Source: Georgenia sp. M64 (GTDB taxonomy: Bacteria; Actinomycetota; Actinomycetes; Actinomycetales; Actinomycetaceae). From it: a stretch of DNA of 64,000 nucleotides. Shown in pieces: positions 42,940-52,300 of this stretch. The stretch covers positions 1,364,001-1,428,000 of the forward strand of contig NZ_CP145809.1 of NCBI RefSeq assembly GCF_038049925.1. The letters run 5' to 3'. The translations under genes and the position numbers were made by a program. Position 1 is the stretch's first letter. Each line of letters starts with the position of its first letter. The notes beneath the pieces are model-generated. The model ran no database searches. It was not told the DNA's origin and was given only the letters and a program-made list of their open reading frames with translations.

Positions 42940-42990
42940 CACCGAGTCGCTCATCTGGTCGTGGATCGCGACCATCTGCGCAACCTCGTC
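42940..42990. repeat. 51-bp palindromic element, copy F (left arm degenerate)
   Basis: The core TGGTCGTGGATCGCGACCA contains a perfect inner TGGTCG/CGACCA hairpin. Right arm GCGCAACCTCGTC; left arm CACCGAGTCGCTC has lost the outer pairing. 32 bp after copy E. Confidence 0.88.
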
Positions 42991-43117
42991 CGGTTGGGAG
43001 GGCTCGCGACCATCGATGTCGGTGGTGGCGTGAAGACTTCCGGCGCGGGTGCGAGCGCCGCGGGGAGACATGCCGAGCCGGTTGACAACCAGCCCTCCCC
43101 GACCAAGACTTGACGTA

Positions 43118-43133
43118 TCGAACGCACGTTCGA
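43118..43133. promoter_or_regulatory. LexA (SOS) box upstream of imuA
   Basis: TCGAACGCACGTTCGA matches the actinobacterial SOS box TCGAAC-N4-GTTCGA on both halves. It ends 25 nt before the imuA start at 43159. Confidence 0.93.
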
Positions 43134-43158
43134 TTTGCCGGATGGGGAGGGGATGGCC

Positions 43159-44163
43159 ATGGCGACGACGACGCTCGCCACCCTCCCCGGCCGTGCCGGT
43201 GCCCCGGACCTCGACGACGACCCCGCTGCCCGTCTGGCCCGGGCGCGGGAGGCCCTTGGCCGTGCGGAGGCAGCTGCTGGTCTGCGTACCCGGTTGGGAG
43301 CCGTGTCAGCCGCATCGGCCGCATCCCCTGATGCTCTGACGGGTCCGGCAGCTGCCTCGTCCCTCGACGGGTCGGTTGGTGTCTCGCCGCAGCCGGCCGC
43401 CGGTGCAGCGGCGGGACGGGCAGACGGTGCCCCGTCAGGACGTGGGGTCGGGGTCTCGTCGTCCGGACCCGCACCTGTCCTGCCGGACACCTCCGACCGG
43501 GCCGTGGGGCACGTCGGGGGAACGTTCCCCGTGCCCGGCGCCCTCGCCCCCCTCTTCCCCGGCGGTGTCCTCTCCCGCGGCAGCGTCGTCCAGGTGGCCG
43601 GCTCCACCTCTCTCGTCCTCGCTCTCGCGGCCGCCGCGAGCCGGGAGGGGGCGTGGTGCGCGCTCGCGGCCCTGCCCCACGTGGGGTGGCGGGCCGCGGC
43701 CGGGGCGGGGCTCGACCTCGACCGCGTCGCGGCGGTCCCGGCTCCCGGTCCTGACGCCGTCTCGGTGGTCGGTGCGCTGGTGGACGGCTTCGACGTCCTC
43801 GTCGTCGGGCGCAGCCCGGCCCTGACCGACCGGGACCGCAGGCTCGTCGCCGCCAGGATCCGGACCCGCGGCGCGGTGCTGCTCAGCACCCACCCGTGGC
43901 CCGGCGCCCACGTCGTCCTGCAGGCGACCCGGCCGGCCTGGCAGGGCCTGGGTCAGGGGTGGGGTCGCCTGGTGGAGCAGGAGCTCACCGTGCGCGCCGC
44001 CGGGCGTGCAGGAGCCGCCCGCCCGGGGGAGGTCCGGGTGCGGGTCGGCCCCGAGGGGGTCCGGCCACCCGCGGGCGAGCCGCTGGGTCCCGCGAGGCCG
44101 GTCGGCGCCGGGTCGGTGGGCGCCGGCGGGCCGCTCGACGTGCCGCTCCTGCGGGCGGTGTGA
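43159..44163 (+). CDS. imuA: SOS mutagenesis protein ImuA (ImuA'-like)
   Basis: A 334-residue RecA-fold protein that in mycobacteria works with ImuB and DnaE2 in damage-induced mutagenesis. The RecA-like core begins PGALAPLFPGGVLSRGSVVQVAGSTSLVLALAAAASREG. The position of Walker A (GPxxxGKT in RecA) reads GSTSLVLAL, so ATP binding is probably lost, as in ImuA'. A poorly conserved ~90-residue N-terminal region and a Gly/Pro tail flank it. The ATG at 43159 is best placed for GGGGAGG; a TTG at 43135 overlaps the LexA box. imuB follows 1 nt after the stop. Confidence 0.88.
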   Translation: MATTTLATLPGRAGAPDLDDDPAARLARAREALGRAEAAAGLRTRLGAVSAASAASPDALTGPAAASSLDGSVGVSPQPAAGAAAGRADGAPSGRGVGVSSSGPAPVLPDTSDRAVGHVGGTFPVPGALAPLFPGGVLSRGSVVQVAGSTSLVLALAAAASREGAWCALAALPHVGWRAAAGAGLDLDRVAAVPAPGPDAVSVVGALVDGFDVLVVGRSPALTDRDRRLVAARIRTRGAVLLSTHPWPGAHVVLQATRPAWQGLGQGWGRLVEQELTVRAAGRAGAARPGEVRVRVGPEGVRPPAGEPLGPARPVGAGSVGAGGPLDVPLLRAV

Positions 44164-44164
44164 G

Positions 44165-45811
44165 GTGCCCACCACCGCGCGCCCCGCCACCGCCGCGCGC
44201 CCCGCCACCACCGCGGCGCGCCGGGTGGTGCTGTGGGTGCCGGACTGGCCCGTGGCCGCCGCGGTCGCCGAGGGGCTGGTCGACCCTCAGGTGCCCGTCG
44301 CCGTCCACGACGGGCGCGGCGTCCTCGTCGCCTCCGCGTCCGCCCGCCGGGCCGGGGTGCGGGCGGGCATGCGACGCCGCAGCGCCCAGCAGCTGTGCCC
44401 CGAGCTCGAGCTGCTGCCCGCCGACCCCGTCCGCGACGCCCGCGCCTTCGAGCCCCTCGTCCAGGCGGTGGAGACCGTCGTCGCCGACGTCGAGGTCGCC
44501 CGGCCGGGGATGGTCGTCTTCCTCGCCCGCGGACCCGTGCGTCACGTCGGCTCCGAGGACGCCCTCGCCGAGCTCCTCGTGGGCACGGTGGCCGCCGAGA
44601 CCGGGGCCGAGTGCCAGGTCGGCATCGGCGACGGGCTGCTGGCCGCCACCCTCGCCGCCCGCGCCGGCGTCCTGGTTCCCGCCGGCCGGGAGACGACCGC
44701 CGCCTTCCTCTCCGGTCAGGACGTCGGGGTCCTCGTCCACGCCGCCGGCACCCGCCAGGCCGTGGCCGAGACCGACGAGCTCGTCGACCTCCTGCGCCGG
44801 CTCGGGCTGCGCACCCTGGGCGCCTTCGCGTCCCTGGGGGCCGGTGACGTCGCCGCCCGCTTCGGCACCCGGGGACTGGCTGCCCACCGCCTCGCCCGGG
44901 GCGAGGACGCTCGTCCGCCGGTCTCCCGGCGGGTGGAGGACGACGTCGTCGCCGCCACCGAGCTCGACCCGCCGGCCGCCCGCTCCGACGTCGCCGCGTT
45001 CGCCGCCCGGTCGCTCGCCGAGCAGCTCGCCGAGCGGCTCCTGCGCCGCGGGGTGGTCTGTGCGCGGCTGGAGGTCCGGGCACGCACCGAGGACGGTGCC
45101 GAGCTCGTGCGCACCTGGAGCATCGACGGGTCGCCCACCGCTGCCGAGCTGACCGACCGGGTCCGCTGGCAGCTGGAGGGCTGGCTCGCGGGTCGCTCGG
45201 GCCGGCCGCCGTCCGCGCCCCTGACCCACCTGGACCTCACCGCCCAGGAGGTCAGCCCGGCCGGTGCCGTGCAGGACGGGCTGTGGGGGCGCTCCTCGCG
45301 CGGGCAGGTCCAGGCCGCCCGGGCCGCCCTGCGCGTCCAGGGCCTGCTCGGCGCCGAGGGGGTCCTCGTCCCCGTCCTCCAGGGCGGGCGCGACCCCCGC
45401 TCGGCCGCCCGGCTGGTGGCCTGGGGGGACGACCCCGCCCCGCTGCGTCGCACCGACGCCCCGTGGCCGGGTCAGGTGCCCGAGCCCTGGCCCGCCACCG
45501 TGCCGGGGGAGCCGGTCGAGGTGCGCCTGCTCGACGACGCCGGCGCCGACGTCGCCGTCGACGAGCGGGGGAGCGTCAGCGGCCCGCCCGCGCGGGTCGT
45601 CGTCCCGCCGCCGCCCGCCGGACGACCGCCGCCCGCCGTGGACCCGGGTCGGTACCGGGTCCGGGCCTGGGCGGGTCCGTGGCCGGTGCGCGAGCGGTGG
45701 TGGGCCGGTGGCCGGCCGCGGGTCTACCTCCAGGTCGTCACCGACGACTCGCCCGCCCTTCTGCTCGCCGTCGAGGACGAACGGTGGCGGGTCGAGGGGG
45801 TCTACGACTGA
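44165..45811 (+). CDS. imuB: ImuB, catalytically dead Y-family polymerase homologue
   Basis: A 548-residue DinB-fold hub protein linking DnaE2, ImuA and the beta clamp. The position of the catalytic DxD motif of active Y-family polymerases reads VVLWVPDWPVAAA, so it should not polymerise. A helix-hairpin-helix lies around residues 205-240 (LRRLGLRTLGAFASLGAGDVAARFG). A putative clamp motif QDGLWG is at residues 370-375, like QLPLWG of mycobacterial ImuB. The tail (WAGPWPVRERWW...RVYLQVVTDDSPALLLAVEDERWRVEGVYD) is ImuB-typical. GTG start right behind imuA. Confidence 0.92.
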   Translation: MPTTARPATAARPATTAARRVVLWVPDWPVAAAVAEGLVDPQVPVAVHDGRGVLVASASARRAGVRAGMRRRSAQQLCPELELLPADPVRDARAFEPLVQAVETVVADVEVARPGMVVFLARGPVRHVGSEDALAELLVGTVAAETGAECQVGIGDGLLAATLAARAGVLVPAGRETTAAFLSGQDVGVLVHAAGTRQAVAETDELVDLLRRLGLRTLGAFASLGAGDVAARFGTRGLAAHRLARGEDARPPVSRRVEDDVVAATELDPPAARSDVAAFAARSLAEQLAERLLRRGVVCARLEVRARTEDGAELVRTWSIDGSPTAAELTDRVRWQLEGWLAGRSGRPPSAPLTHLDLTAQEVSPAGAVQDGLWGRSSRGQVQAARAALRVQGLLGAEGVLVPVLQGGRDPRSAARLVAWGDDPAPLRRTDAPWPGQVPEPWPATVPGEPVEVRLLDDAGADVAVDERGSVSGPPARVVVPPPPAGRPPPAVDPGRYRVRAWAGPWPVRERWWAGGRPRVYLQVVTDDSPALLLAVEDERWRVEGVYD

Positions 45812-45866
45812 GGGCGAGCACCGTGACCGCGCACCGAGCCCGTTGACGGGATGTACCGTCTTATGC

Positions 45867-45884
45867 CAATGTGTCAGCACATTG
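45867..45884. promoter_or_regulatory. GntR (YtrA-type) operator overlapping a promoter
   Basis: CAATGTG-TCAG-CACATTG is a perfect 7-bp inverted repeat; outer GCCAAT/ATTGGC extends it. A TTGACG -35 lies at 45843 and the operator covers the -10 position, so binding would block transcription. It precedes the membrane gene whose operon contains the GntR gene. Confidence 0.7.
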
Positions 45885-45907
45885 ACTCATTGGCTTTGGG
45901 AGGCCCC

Positions 45908-46786
45908 GTGTCCGTCGTCGTGCTCCTCGTCGTCCTCGTACTCGCCGCCCTGCTCGTGGCGGCCCTCGCGGCCCTCGCCATGGCCGTGGCCGTCGTCGCC
46001 GGACGGGGAGCCACCACCGCACCGCCCGTGCCCGCGTGGCGTCGGGCGGTGCGCCGCGTCGACACGCTCTCCCTCGTCGCCGCTGCCGTGGGCGTCGTGG
46101 CCGCGCTCGTGGCCGCGACCGTCCTGCCGACCACTCTCGTCTCGGCCACCGCCACCCCGGGGCTGCTCGCCGCGCTGGGCCCGGTCCTGGCCGGCGCGGT
46201 CTTCGTCCTCACCCTCGCCCTGGGTGAGCTGACCTGGCCCCGGCCGCAGGGCGACCGGCGCGAGGCCTTCCTCGTCCGGCGCCCGCCGCTGGCGCCCGTG
46301 CGGCCCTTCGCCGCACGCCTCGTCCCGGCCTGGCTGGTGCTCGGGACGGTGGTGGTCGTCGTCGCCGGCCTGACGGCGCAGCCCGACGGTCGGTCGGTGG
46401 GCACCTCGACCCACGACGCGGCCGGGCAGCTCATCTCCAGCACCGCCGCCGGCCCGTTCCCCGGCTGGCCGTACGGCGTGCCGGTGCTCGTGGGCATGGT
46501 CGCCCTCGTCCTGCTCCACCTGTGGGTGCGCCACCTCATCACGCGCCGGCCGGCCGTCGCCGAGGTCGCCCCCGAGGAGGACCTGCGCGTGCGGGCCCTG
46601 TCCGCCACGCGCGTGGCTCAGGGGGTCCAGCTCGCCCTCGCCGTCACCATCGTCGGGCTCCTGCTCGTCGCCGGCGGGGCGGCCGCACGCGTCGACCTGC
46701 CCGTCGCCGCCTGGGCCGCCGTGGTCGTCGCCGCCGTCGTCGCTGTCGTCGCCGTGGTGGGGACCGTCCGCCCGGTGCGACCGTGA
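45908..46786 (+). CDS. multi-pass membrane protein (DUF1648-like neighbourhood)
   Basis: A 292-residue protein with about seven membrane helices and little conserved soluble sequence. The pattern of helices with a conserved loop (STHDAAGQLISSTAAGPFPGWPYGVPVLVGM) resembles membrane proteins encoded with YtrA-type GntR repressors. I cannot name a transported substrate. GTG at 45908 with GGGAGG 4 nt upstream. The stop overlaps the GntR start (GTGA), and the operator upstream suggests autoregulation. Confidence 0.7.
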   Translation: MSVVVLLVVLVLAALLVAALAALAMAVAVVAGRGATTAPPVPAWRRAVRRVDTLSLVAAAVGVVAALVAATVLPTTLVSATATPGLLAALGPVLAGAVFVLTLALGELTWPRPQGDRREAFLVRRPPLAPVRPFAARLVPAWLVLGTVVVVVAGLTAQPDGRSVGTSTHDAAGQLISSTAAGPFPGWPYGVPVLVGMVALVLLHLWVRHLITRRPAVAEVAPEEDLRVRALSATRVAQGVQLALAVTIVGLLLVAGGAAARVDLPVAAWAAVVVAAVVAVVAVVGTVRPVRP

Positions 46787-47154
46787 GCGTGCGCGTCCGG
46801 GTCGACCTCGGCGGCGGCGTCCCCCCGTACGAGCAGATCCGCGCCCAGCTCGCCTCCCTCATCGCCGCCGGCGCCCTCGCACCGGGGACCCGGCTGCCGA
46901 CCGTGCGCGACCTCGCGGCCGACCTCGGCGTCGCCGTCGGGACGGTGACGCGGGCCTACCGCGAGCTCGAGGCCGTCGGGGCGGTGCACTCCCGTCGCCG
47001 CACCGGCACGGTCGTGGCCGAGGGGGCGGGGCGTGGCGACGACGGCCTCCACGACGACATCCGACGCGTGGTGGTCCGCGCCCGGGCCCTGGGCCTGTCC
47101 GACGAGGAGCTGCTCGGGCTCGTCCGCGGGGCGCTGATCTCCGGGGCGCAGTAG
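46783..47154 (+). CDS. GntR family (YtrA subfamily) transcriptional regulator
   Basis: A 123-residue regulator with the winged helix PPYEQIRAQLASLIAAGALAPGTRLPTVRDLAADLGVAVGTVTRAYRELEAVGAVHSRRRTGTVV (residues ~10-75) and only a short helical tail, the YtrA arrangement. It probably binds the palindrome at 45867-45884 and represses its own operon. GTG start fixed by overlap with the membrane gene. Its ligand is unknown. Confidence 0.87.
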   Translation: MSVRVRVDLGGGVPPYEQIRAQLASLIAAGALAPGTRLPTVRDLAADLGVAVGTVTRAYRELEAVGAVHSRRRTGTVVAEGAGRGDDGLHDDIRRVVVRARALGLSDEELLGLVRGALISGAQ

Positions 47155-47193
47155 GCCGAGCGACTCACCGTCCGTCGGCACGCCGGAGTGGCG

Positions 47194-49116
47194 TCAGCCG
47201 CCCGCGGGCACCTCGAGCATCTCCCGGGCCACGTGGCCCTCGCCGACGACCATGTCGTACTGCACGAGGCGGTAGTCCTCGAGGAGCTCCTGGCCGCGCG
47301 CGGAGAGGTCCGCCTCGGTGATCTCCTCGCCCTGCGGGTCGAGCATCATCGTCCGCTCCATCGCCGGGACCTCCCGCGAGAGCTCGTCGAGGAGGGCGTT
47401 GTACGGCGTCACCGGGGCGCCGACGGTGGCGAGCATCTGGTTGACGAGGAAGTTCGGCCCGAGCACCGGCGGGGTCTCGACCTTCTCGGTGGGGAAGTTG
47501 GCCCAGACGAACCACGGTGTCTCGTACCGGGTCCGCTCGTCGTTGAGGTCGAGGACAGCCTCGGGCCAGGACGAGGGCAGGTGGTCGCCGTAGAGCAGCA
47601 CGACCGTGCGCTCGTCCAGCGCCTCGAGGTCGGCGACGAGGCCGGCCAGCGCGTCGTCGGAGTGGGCCAGGCCCCGCACGTAGTTCCCCAGCCGCTCGGT
47701 CCGGGCGTCGTCGATGGGGCCGACGACGTCGACCGGGTCGTCGTACTTCCCCGACAGCGGCCCGTGGTTCTGCATCGTCACGACGTTGGCCAGGAGCGGC
47801 TCCTCCGACGCGCGGAGCTCGTCGAGGAGCTCGGTGAACGTCGCCGCGTCCGAGACGTGCGGGTCGCGGTCGATGGTGTCGGTGTGGGTCATGTCGTCGC
47901 GGAACTCCGCCCGCTCGAAGCCCAGGACCGGGTAGGCGTCGTCGCGCCGGTAGAAGCTCGCCAGGTAGGGGTGGATCGCGAGGGTGGCCCGGTCCGGCGC
48001 GCCGAGGCTCCACAGGAACGAGGGGAACTCCGACCGGTGGGGCACGAGCGCCTGGAACGGCGTGTGCACCTGCGCCTGGAAGTTGTGCAGCGCCATGCCG
48101 GTGAGGACCTCGAACTCCACGTTCGCCGTCCCACCGCCGAAGCCGGAGCTGAGCATCGTCCCCGACGTCGTCGACGCCATGAGCGAGCGGGTGTAGGGCA
48201 GGGGGTCCAGCCCGACCTCGACCCCGTCGAGGTTGAGGGGGTCGGTGAAGGTCTCGGCGAGGACGATGACGACGTTGGTCTCGGCCAGGGCTGCCGGGTC
48301 GCGGGTGGTGTTGGTCCGGGCGGCGATCGCCCGGTACTTCTCGGCGATCTCGGTCATCCGGGCGGCGTCGTAGCCCTCGGGGCGCTCCATGGCCGGCGCG
48401 GGGACGTTGTAGAGGGTGCCGGTGACGAAGCCGTTGCGGGCGTAGTTCTCGGTCTGGTTCCACGGCGCCCACGTGGTCCCGGCGTCCTCGTAGATCTCCC
48501 GGACCGGGTTGCCGGGCTGGTTGAACCCGGCCGCGGAGACGAGCACGAGCGTCGAGAGGACGCCGGCCACGGCGCGCAGCGCGTACGCCGGTCGCCGGGC
48601 GAGGAGGGGCTCGGGGCGGGGGCGACGGCGCCGCACCAGGCGCACGAGCGCCCAGGCGAGGACCGGCAGGGCGACCGCGGCGAGCGCGAGCGCCGCCGCG
48701 ACCGTCGGACCGACCGTCTCGACGAGGAACCCCGGCTGGAGGAGGTAGATGGTGTCGGAGGGGTAGACCGGCTCGGTGCGCTGGAGCATCTTCTGGTAGT
48801 CGGCGAAGGCGATGACGGTCGCCATCGCCAGCGCGATGCCCGCCGCCGCCCAGAGCCGGCCGGTGAGGGAGAAGAGCAGGACGACGAAGGACCAGACCAG
48901 GAAGGTCCCGAGCAGGACGAGGTTGGTCGGCAGGCCGGTGAGTCGCTCGGCCGTCGGCACCCACGGGTCGTTGAGGGCGTGGACGGTCTCGAGGCCGATC
49001 GTGATGACGACGGCGACGACGATCGTCAGGGCGAGCTGGAGCGCCGCCAGGCCCAGGCGTCGGGCCGTCGATCGGCGGCCGGGCCGTCGCGCGGCCCGCT
49101 CGGTCTTGAGGAACAT
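47194..49116 (-). CDS. LTA synthase-like membrane sulfatase/phosphoglycerol transferase
   Basis: A 640-residue protein with five N-terminal membrane helices (to ~residue 205) and an external alkaline-phosphatase-superfamily domain. ETNVVIVLAETFTDPLNL (~290) gives the first metal-binding Glu. The nucleophile Thr lies in the SGFGGGTANVEFEVLTGM region, and VVTMQNHGPLSGKY and LLYGDHLPSSW supply the later ligands. Family members move phosphoglycerol or similar units in the cell envelope. It is transcribed away from dnaE2, with 269 bp between them. Confidence 0.82.
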   Translation of the reverse strand: MFLKTERAARRPGRRSTARRLGLAALQLALTIVVAVVITIGLETVHALNDPWVPTAERLTGLPTNLVLLGTFLVWSFVVLLFSLTGRLWAAAGIALAMATVIAFADYQKMLQRTEPVYPSDTIYLLQPGFLVETVGPTVAAALALAAVALPVLAWALVRLVRRRRPRPEPLLARRPAYALRAVAGVLSTLVLVSAAGFNQPGNPVREIYEDAGTTWAPWNQTENYARNGFVTGTLYNVPAPAMERPEGYDAARMTEIAEKYRAIAARTNTTRDPAALAETNVVIVLAETFTDPLNLDGVEVGLDPLPYTRSLMASTTSGTMLSSGFGGGTANVEFEVLTGMALHNFQAQVHTPFQALVPHRSEFPSFLWSLGAPDRATLAIHPYLASFYRRDDAYPVLGFERAEFRDDMTHTDTIDRDPHVSDAATFTELLDELRASEEPLLANVVTMQNHGPLSGKYDDPVDVVGPIDDARTERLGNYVRGLAHSDDALAGLVADLEALDERTVVLLYGDHLPSSWPEAVLDLNDERTRYETPWFVWANFPTEKVETPPVLGPNFLVNQMLATVGAPVTPYNALLDELSREVPAMERTMMLDPQGEEITEADLSARGQELLEDYRLVQYDMVVGEGHVAREMLEVPAGG

Positions 49117-49357
49117 GCCTGCCGTTTCGTGGTGCCGGGCTGCCCCGCGGACCGGTCCCGGGTGGGGCGGTGGGAGGAGCGACGGGGGAACAGATGGTGG
49201 CTGGTCGGTGAACCGACGGTGACCGGTGGAAGAACAACGGTACCCGCCGTGGCCGCCGCGCCGATGGAAGGAGGTCGGAGGCGCGCACCCCGGGGCTGGG
49301 GGAAGGTGCGGGAGGGTGGTTGCGGCAAGGGTGGGGAGCCCGCCCAGTCATGTTCTG

Positions 49358-49373
49358 TCGAACGATTGTTCGA
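49358..49373. promoter_or_regulatory. LexA (SOS) box upstream of dnaE2
   Basis: TCGAACGATTGTTCGA matches the actinobacterial SOS box. It ends only 9-12 nt before the dnaE2 start codons (GTG 49383, ATG 49386), so the promoter and very short leader are covered by the repressor. Confidence 0.93.
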
Positions 49374-49385
49374 TAGGATGGTGTG

Positions 49386-52300
49386 ATGGTCGACGCCTAC
49401 GCCGAGCTGCACGCGCACTCGGCCTTCAGCTTCCTCGACGGGGCCAGCGCGCCCGAGGAGCTGGCTGCGGAGGCCGCCCGGCTGGGCCTGTCCGGCCTGG
49501 CACTCACCGACCACGACGGGCTCTACGGCGTCGTCCGCCTCGCCGAGGCCGCCCGCGGGCTGGGCCTGCCCACCGTCCTCGGCGCCGAGCTCGGCCTGGG
49601 CACCACCGGGCGCGCCGGCGCCCACGAGGGTCCCGGTGGGGTCCCGGGCCTGTCGGGCCGGCCCGACCCCGACGGCACCCACCTCCTCGTCCTCGCCCGC
49701 GGGCCGGAGGGGTACGCCCGGCTCTCCACCGCCATCGCCGAGGCCCACCTGAACGCCGGCTCCAAGGGCCGTGCGGACTACGACCTCGAGGACCTCGCGG
49801 CCCGCGCCGCCGGGGAGTGGCTGGTCCTGACGGGGTGCCGCAAGGGGGCGGTGCGCCGCGCCCTGCAGTCGGGCCGCGGCGGCGCGCCGACGGCGGAGGG
49901 GGCGCGTGCTGCCCGCGCCGAGCTCGACCGCCTCGCCGCGCTGTTCGGCCGCGACAACGTCGCCGTGGAGATCACCGACCACGGCGCCCCGCTCGACTCC
50001 GCCGTCGCCGACGCCCTGGCCGAGCTCGCCGAGCGGGCGCGCCTGCCGCTGGTGGCGACCGGGGGCGTGCACGCCGCTCGGCCGGCGGACCAGCCCCTGG
50101 CCGACGTCCTGGCCGCGACCCGGGCGCGGGCGTCCCTGGAGGAGATCGACGGCTGGCTGCCGGCCTCCCCGGCCCACCTGCGCTCGCCGGCGGAGATGGC
50201 CGCCCGGCACCGTCGTCACCCCCGCGCGGTGCCGACGTCGGTCGCGCTCGCGGCCGAGTGCGCCTTCGACCTCCAGCTCGTCGCCCCCAACCTGCCCCCG
50301 CACCCCGTCCCGGCCGGGCACACCGAGGCCACGTGGCTGCGGGAGCTGACCTACCGCGGCGCCGCCGAGCGGTACGGCCCGCGGGGGGCGGAGCGCGTGC
50401 CGGGTGCGTACGCGATGATCGAGCACGAGCTCGAGGTCATCGTCGACCTGGACTTCCCGGGCTACTTCCTCATCGTCCACGAGATCGTCGACTTCTGCCG
50501 GTCCCGGCACATCCTGTGCCAGGGGCGCGGCTCGGCGGCCAACTCCGCGGTGTGCTTCGCGCTGGGGATCACCGCCGTCGACGCCGTCCAGCATCGGCTG
50601 CTCTTCGAGCGGTTCCTCTCCCCGGGCCGCTCGGGCCCGCCCGATATCGACCTCGACATCGAGTCCGGCCGGCGCGAGGAGGTCATCCAGTTCGTCTACG
50701 AGCGCTACGGGCGCACCCGGGCGGCGCAGGTCGCCAACGTCATCTCCTACCGGCCGCGCTCGGCGGTGCGCGACGCCGCCCGGGCCCTGGGGTACGACGT
50801 CGGGCAGCAGGACGCGTGGTCGAAGTCCATCGAGCGGTGGGGGAGCCTGCGCCGGCCCGACGACGGGCAGTCCGGTCGCGAGATGCGCACCCGGGACGGG
50901 CGGGCCGCCTCACCGGCCGACGACCTCGCCGGGATCCCCGAGCCGGTCATCGACGTGGCCGAGCAGATGCTGCGCCTGCCCCGGCACCTGGGCATCCACT
51001 CCGGCGGCATGGTGCTGTGCGACCGGCCGGTCATCGAGGTCTGCCCCGTGGAGTGGGCCACCATGCCCGGTCGCACCGTGCTGCAGTGGGACAAGGACGA
51101 CTGCGCCGACGCCGGCCTGGTCAAGTTCGACCTGCTCGGCCTGGGCATGCTCACCGCCCTGCGGCTGGCCTTCGACGCCGTCAACGCGCCGGGCTACGAC
51201 GCCGATGACGCGCCGTCGGGCGCCGCCGGTGCGCCTGCTGTCGCCGCGTCGGTCCCCCCGTCCCCCTCGCCCGGGACGCTCGGGCTGCACTCCCTGCCCC
51301 AGGAGGATCCCGCGGTCTACCGCCTGCTGCAGGCGGCGGACACGGTGGGCGTCTTCCAGGTCGAGTCGCGCGCCCAGATGGCCACGCTGCCGCGCCTGCG
51401 GCCGGAGAACTTCTACGACATCGTCGTCGAGGTCGCCCTCATCCGACCCGGCCCCATCCAGGGTGACTCGGTCAACCCCTACATCAACCGGCGCCTGGGC
51501 CGGGAGAAGGTCACCTACCTCCACCCCCTCCTCGAGCCGGCGCTGTCCAAGACCCTCGGGGTGCCGCTGTTCCAGGAGCAGCTCATGCAGATCGCGATCG
51601 ACGTCGCCGGGTTCAGCCCCGCCGAGGCCGACCAGCTCCGCAAGGCCATGGGCTCCAAGCGCTCGACCGAACGGATGGAGGCCCTGCACGGCCGGCTCCT
51701 CCAGGGCATGGCCGGCAAGGGCGTGAGCGGCCCGGTGGCCGAGACGATCTACGACAAGCTCAAGGCCTTCGCCGACTTCGGCTTCCCCGAGTCGCACGCC
51801 TTCTCCTTCGCCTACCTCGTCTACGCCAGCGCCTGGCTCAAGGTCCACCACCCTGAGGCCTTCTTCGCCGCGCTGCTCGCCGCCCAGCCGATGGGCTTCT
51901 ACTCCCCGCAGTCGCTGGTCGCCGACGCCCGACGGCACGGCGTGCGGGTGCTGCGGGCGGACGTCGCTGCCTCCGCGGCACTGGCGGGGGTGGAGCGCGT
52001 GGCCGACGGAGGCTCCACGTCAGTCCCCGTCGGCGGCGGCTCCGCGCCGACCTCCGTCGTCGCCCATCTCGTCCGCCCGCACCCCCACCTGGCGGTGCGG
52101 CTCGGCCTGGCCCCCGTACGCGGCATCGGGGAGACGACGGCGGAGCGGATCGTCGCCGAGCGCGAGCGCGGCGGCCCGTTCGCCGACCTGCCCGACCTCG
52201 CCCGCCGGGTCGACCTCAGCGCCGCCCAGCTCGAGGCCCTGGCCACCGCCGGGGCGCTGGGCTGCTTCGGGCTCGAGCGTCGTGAGGCGCTGTGGGCCGC

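Noticed and set aside
17693-42990. CRISPR array made of the 51-bp repeats
   Set aside because: There are only two copies per site, spacers are unequal (11, 32 and 53 bp) and no cas genes are present.
44165-45811. imuB as an active DinB-type DNA polymerase IV
   Set aside because: The catalytic acidic residues are absent, it lies behind imuA, and its C-terminus matches ImuB.
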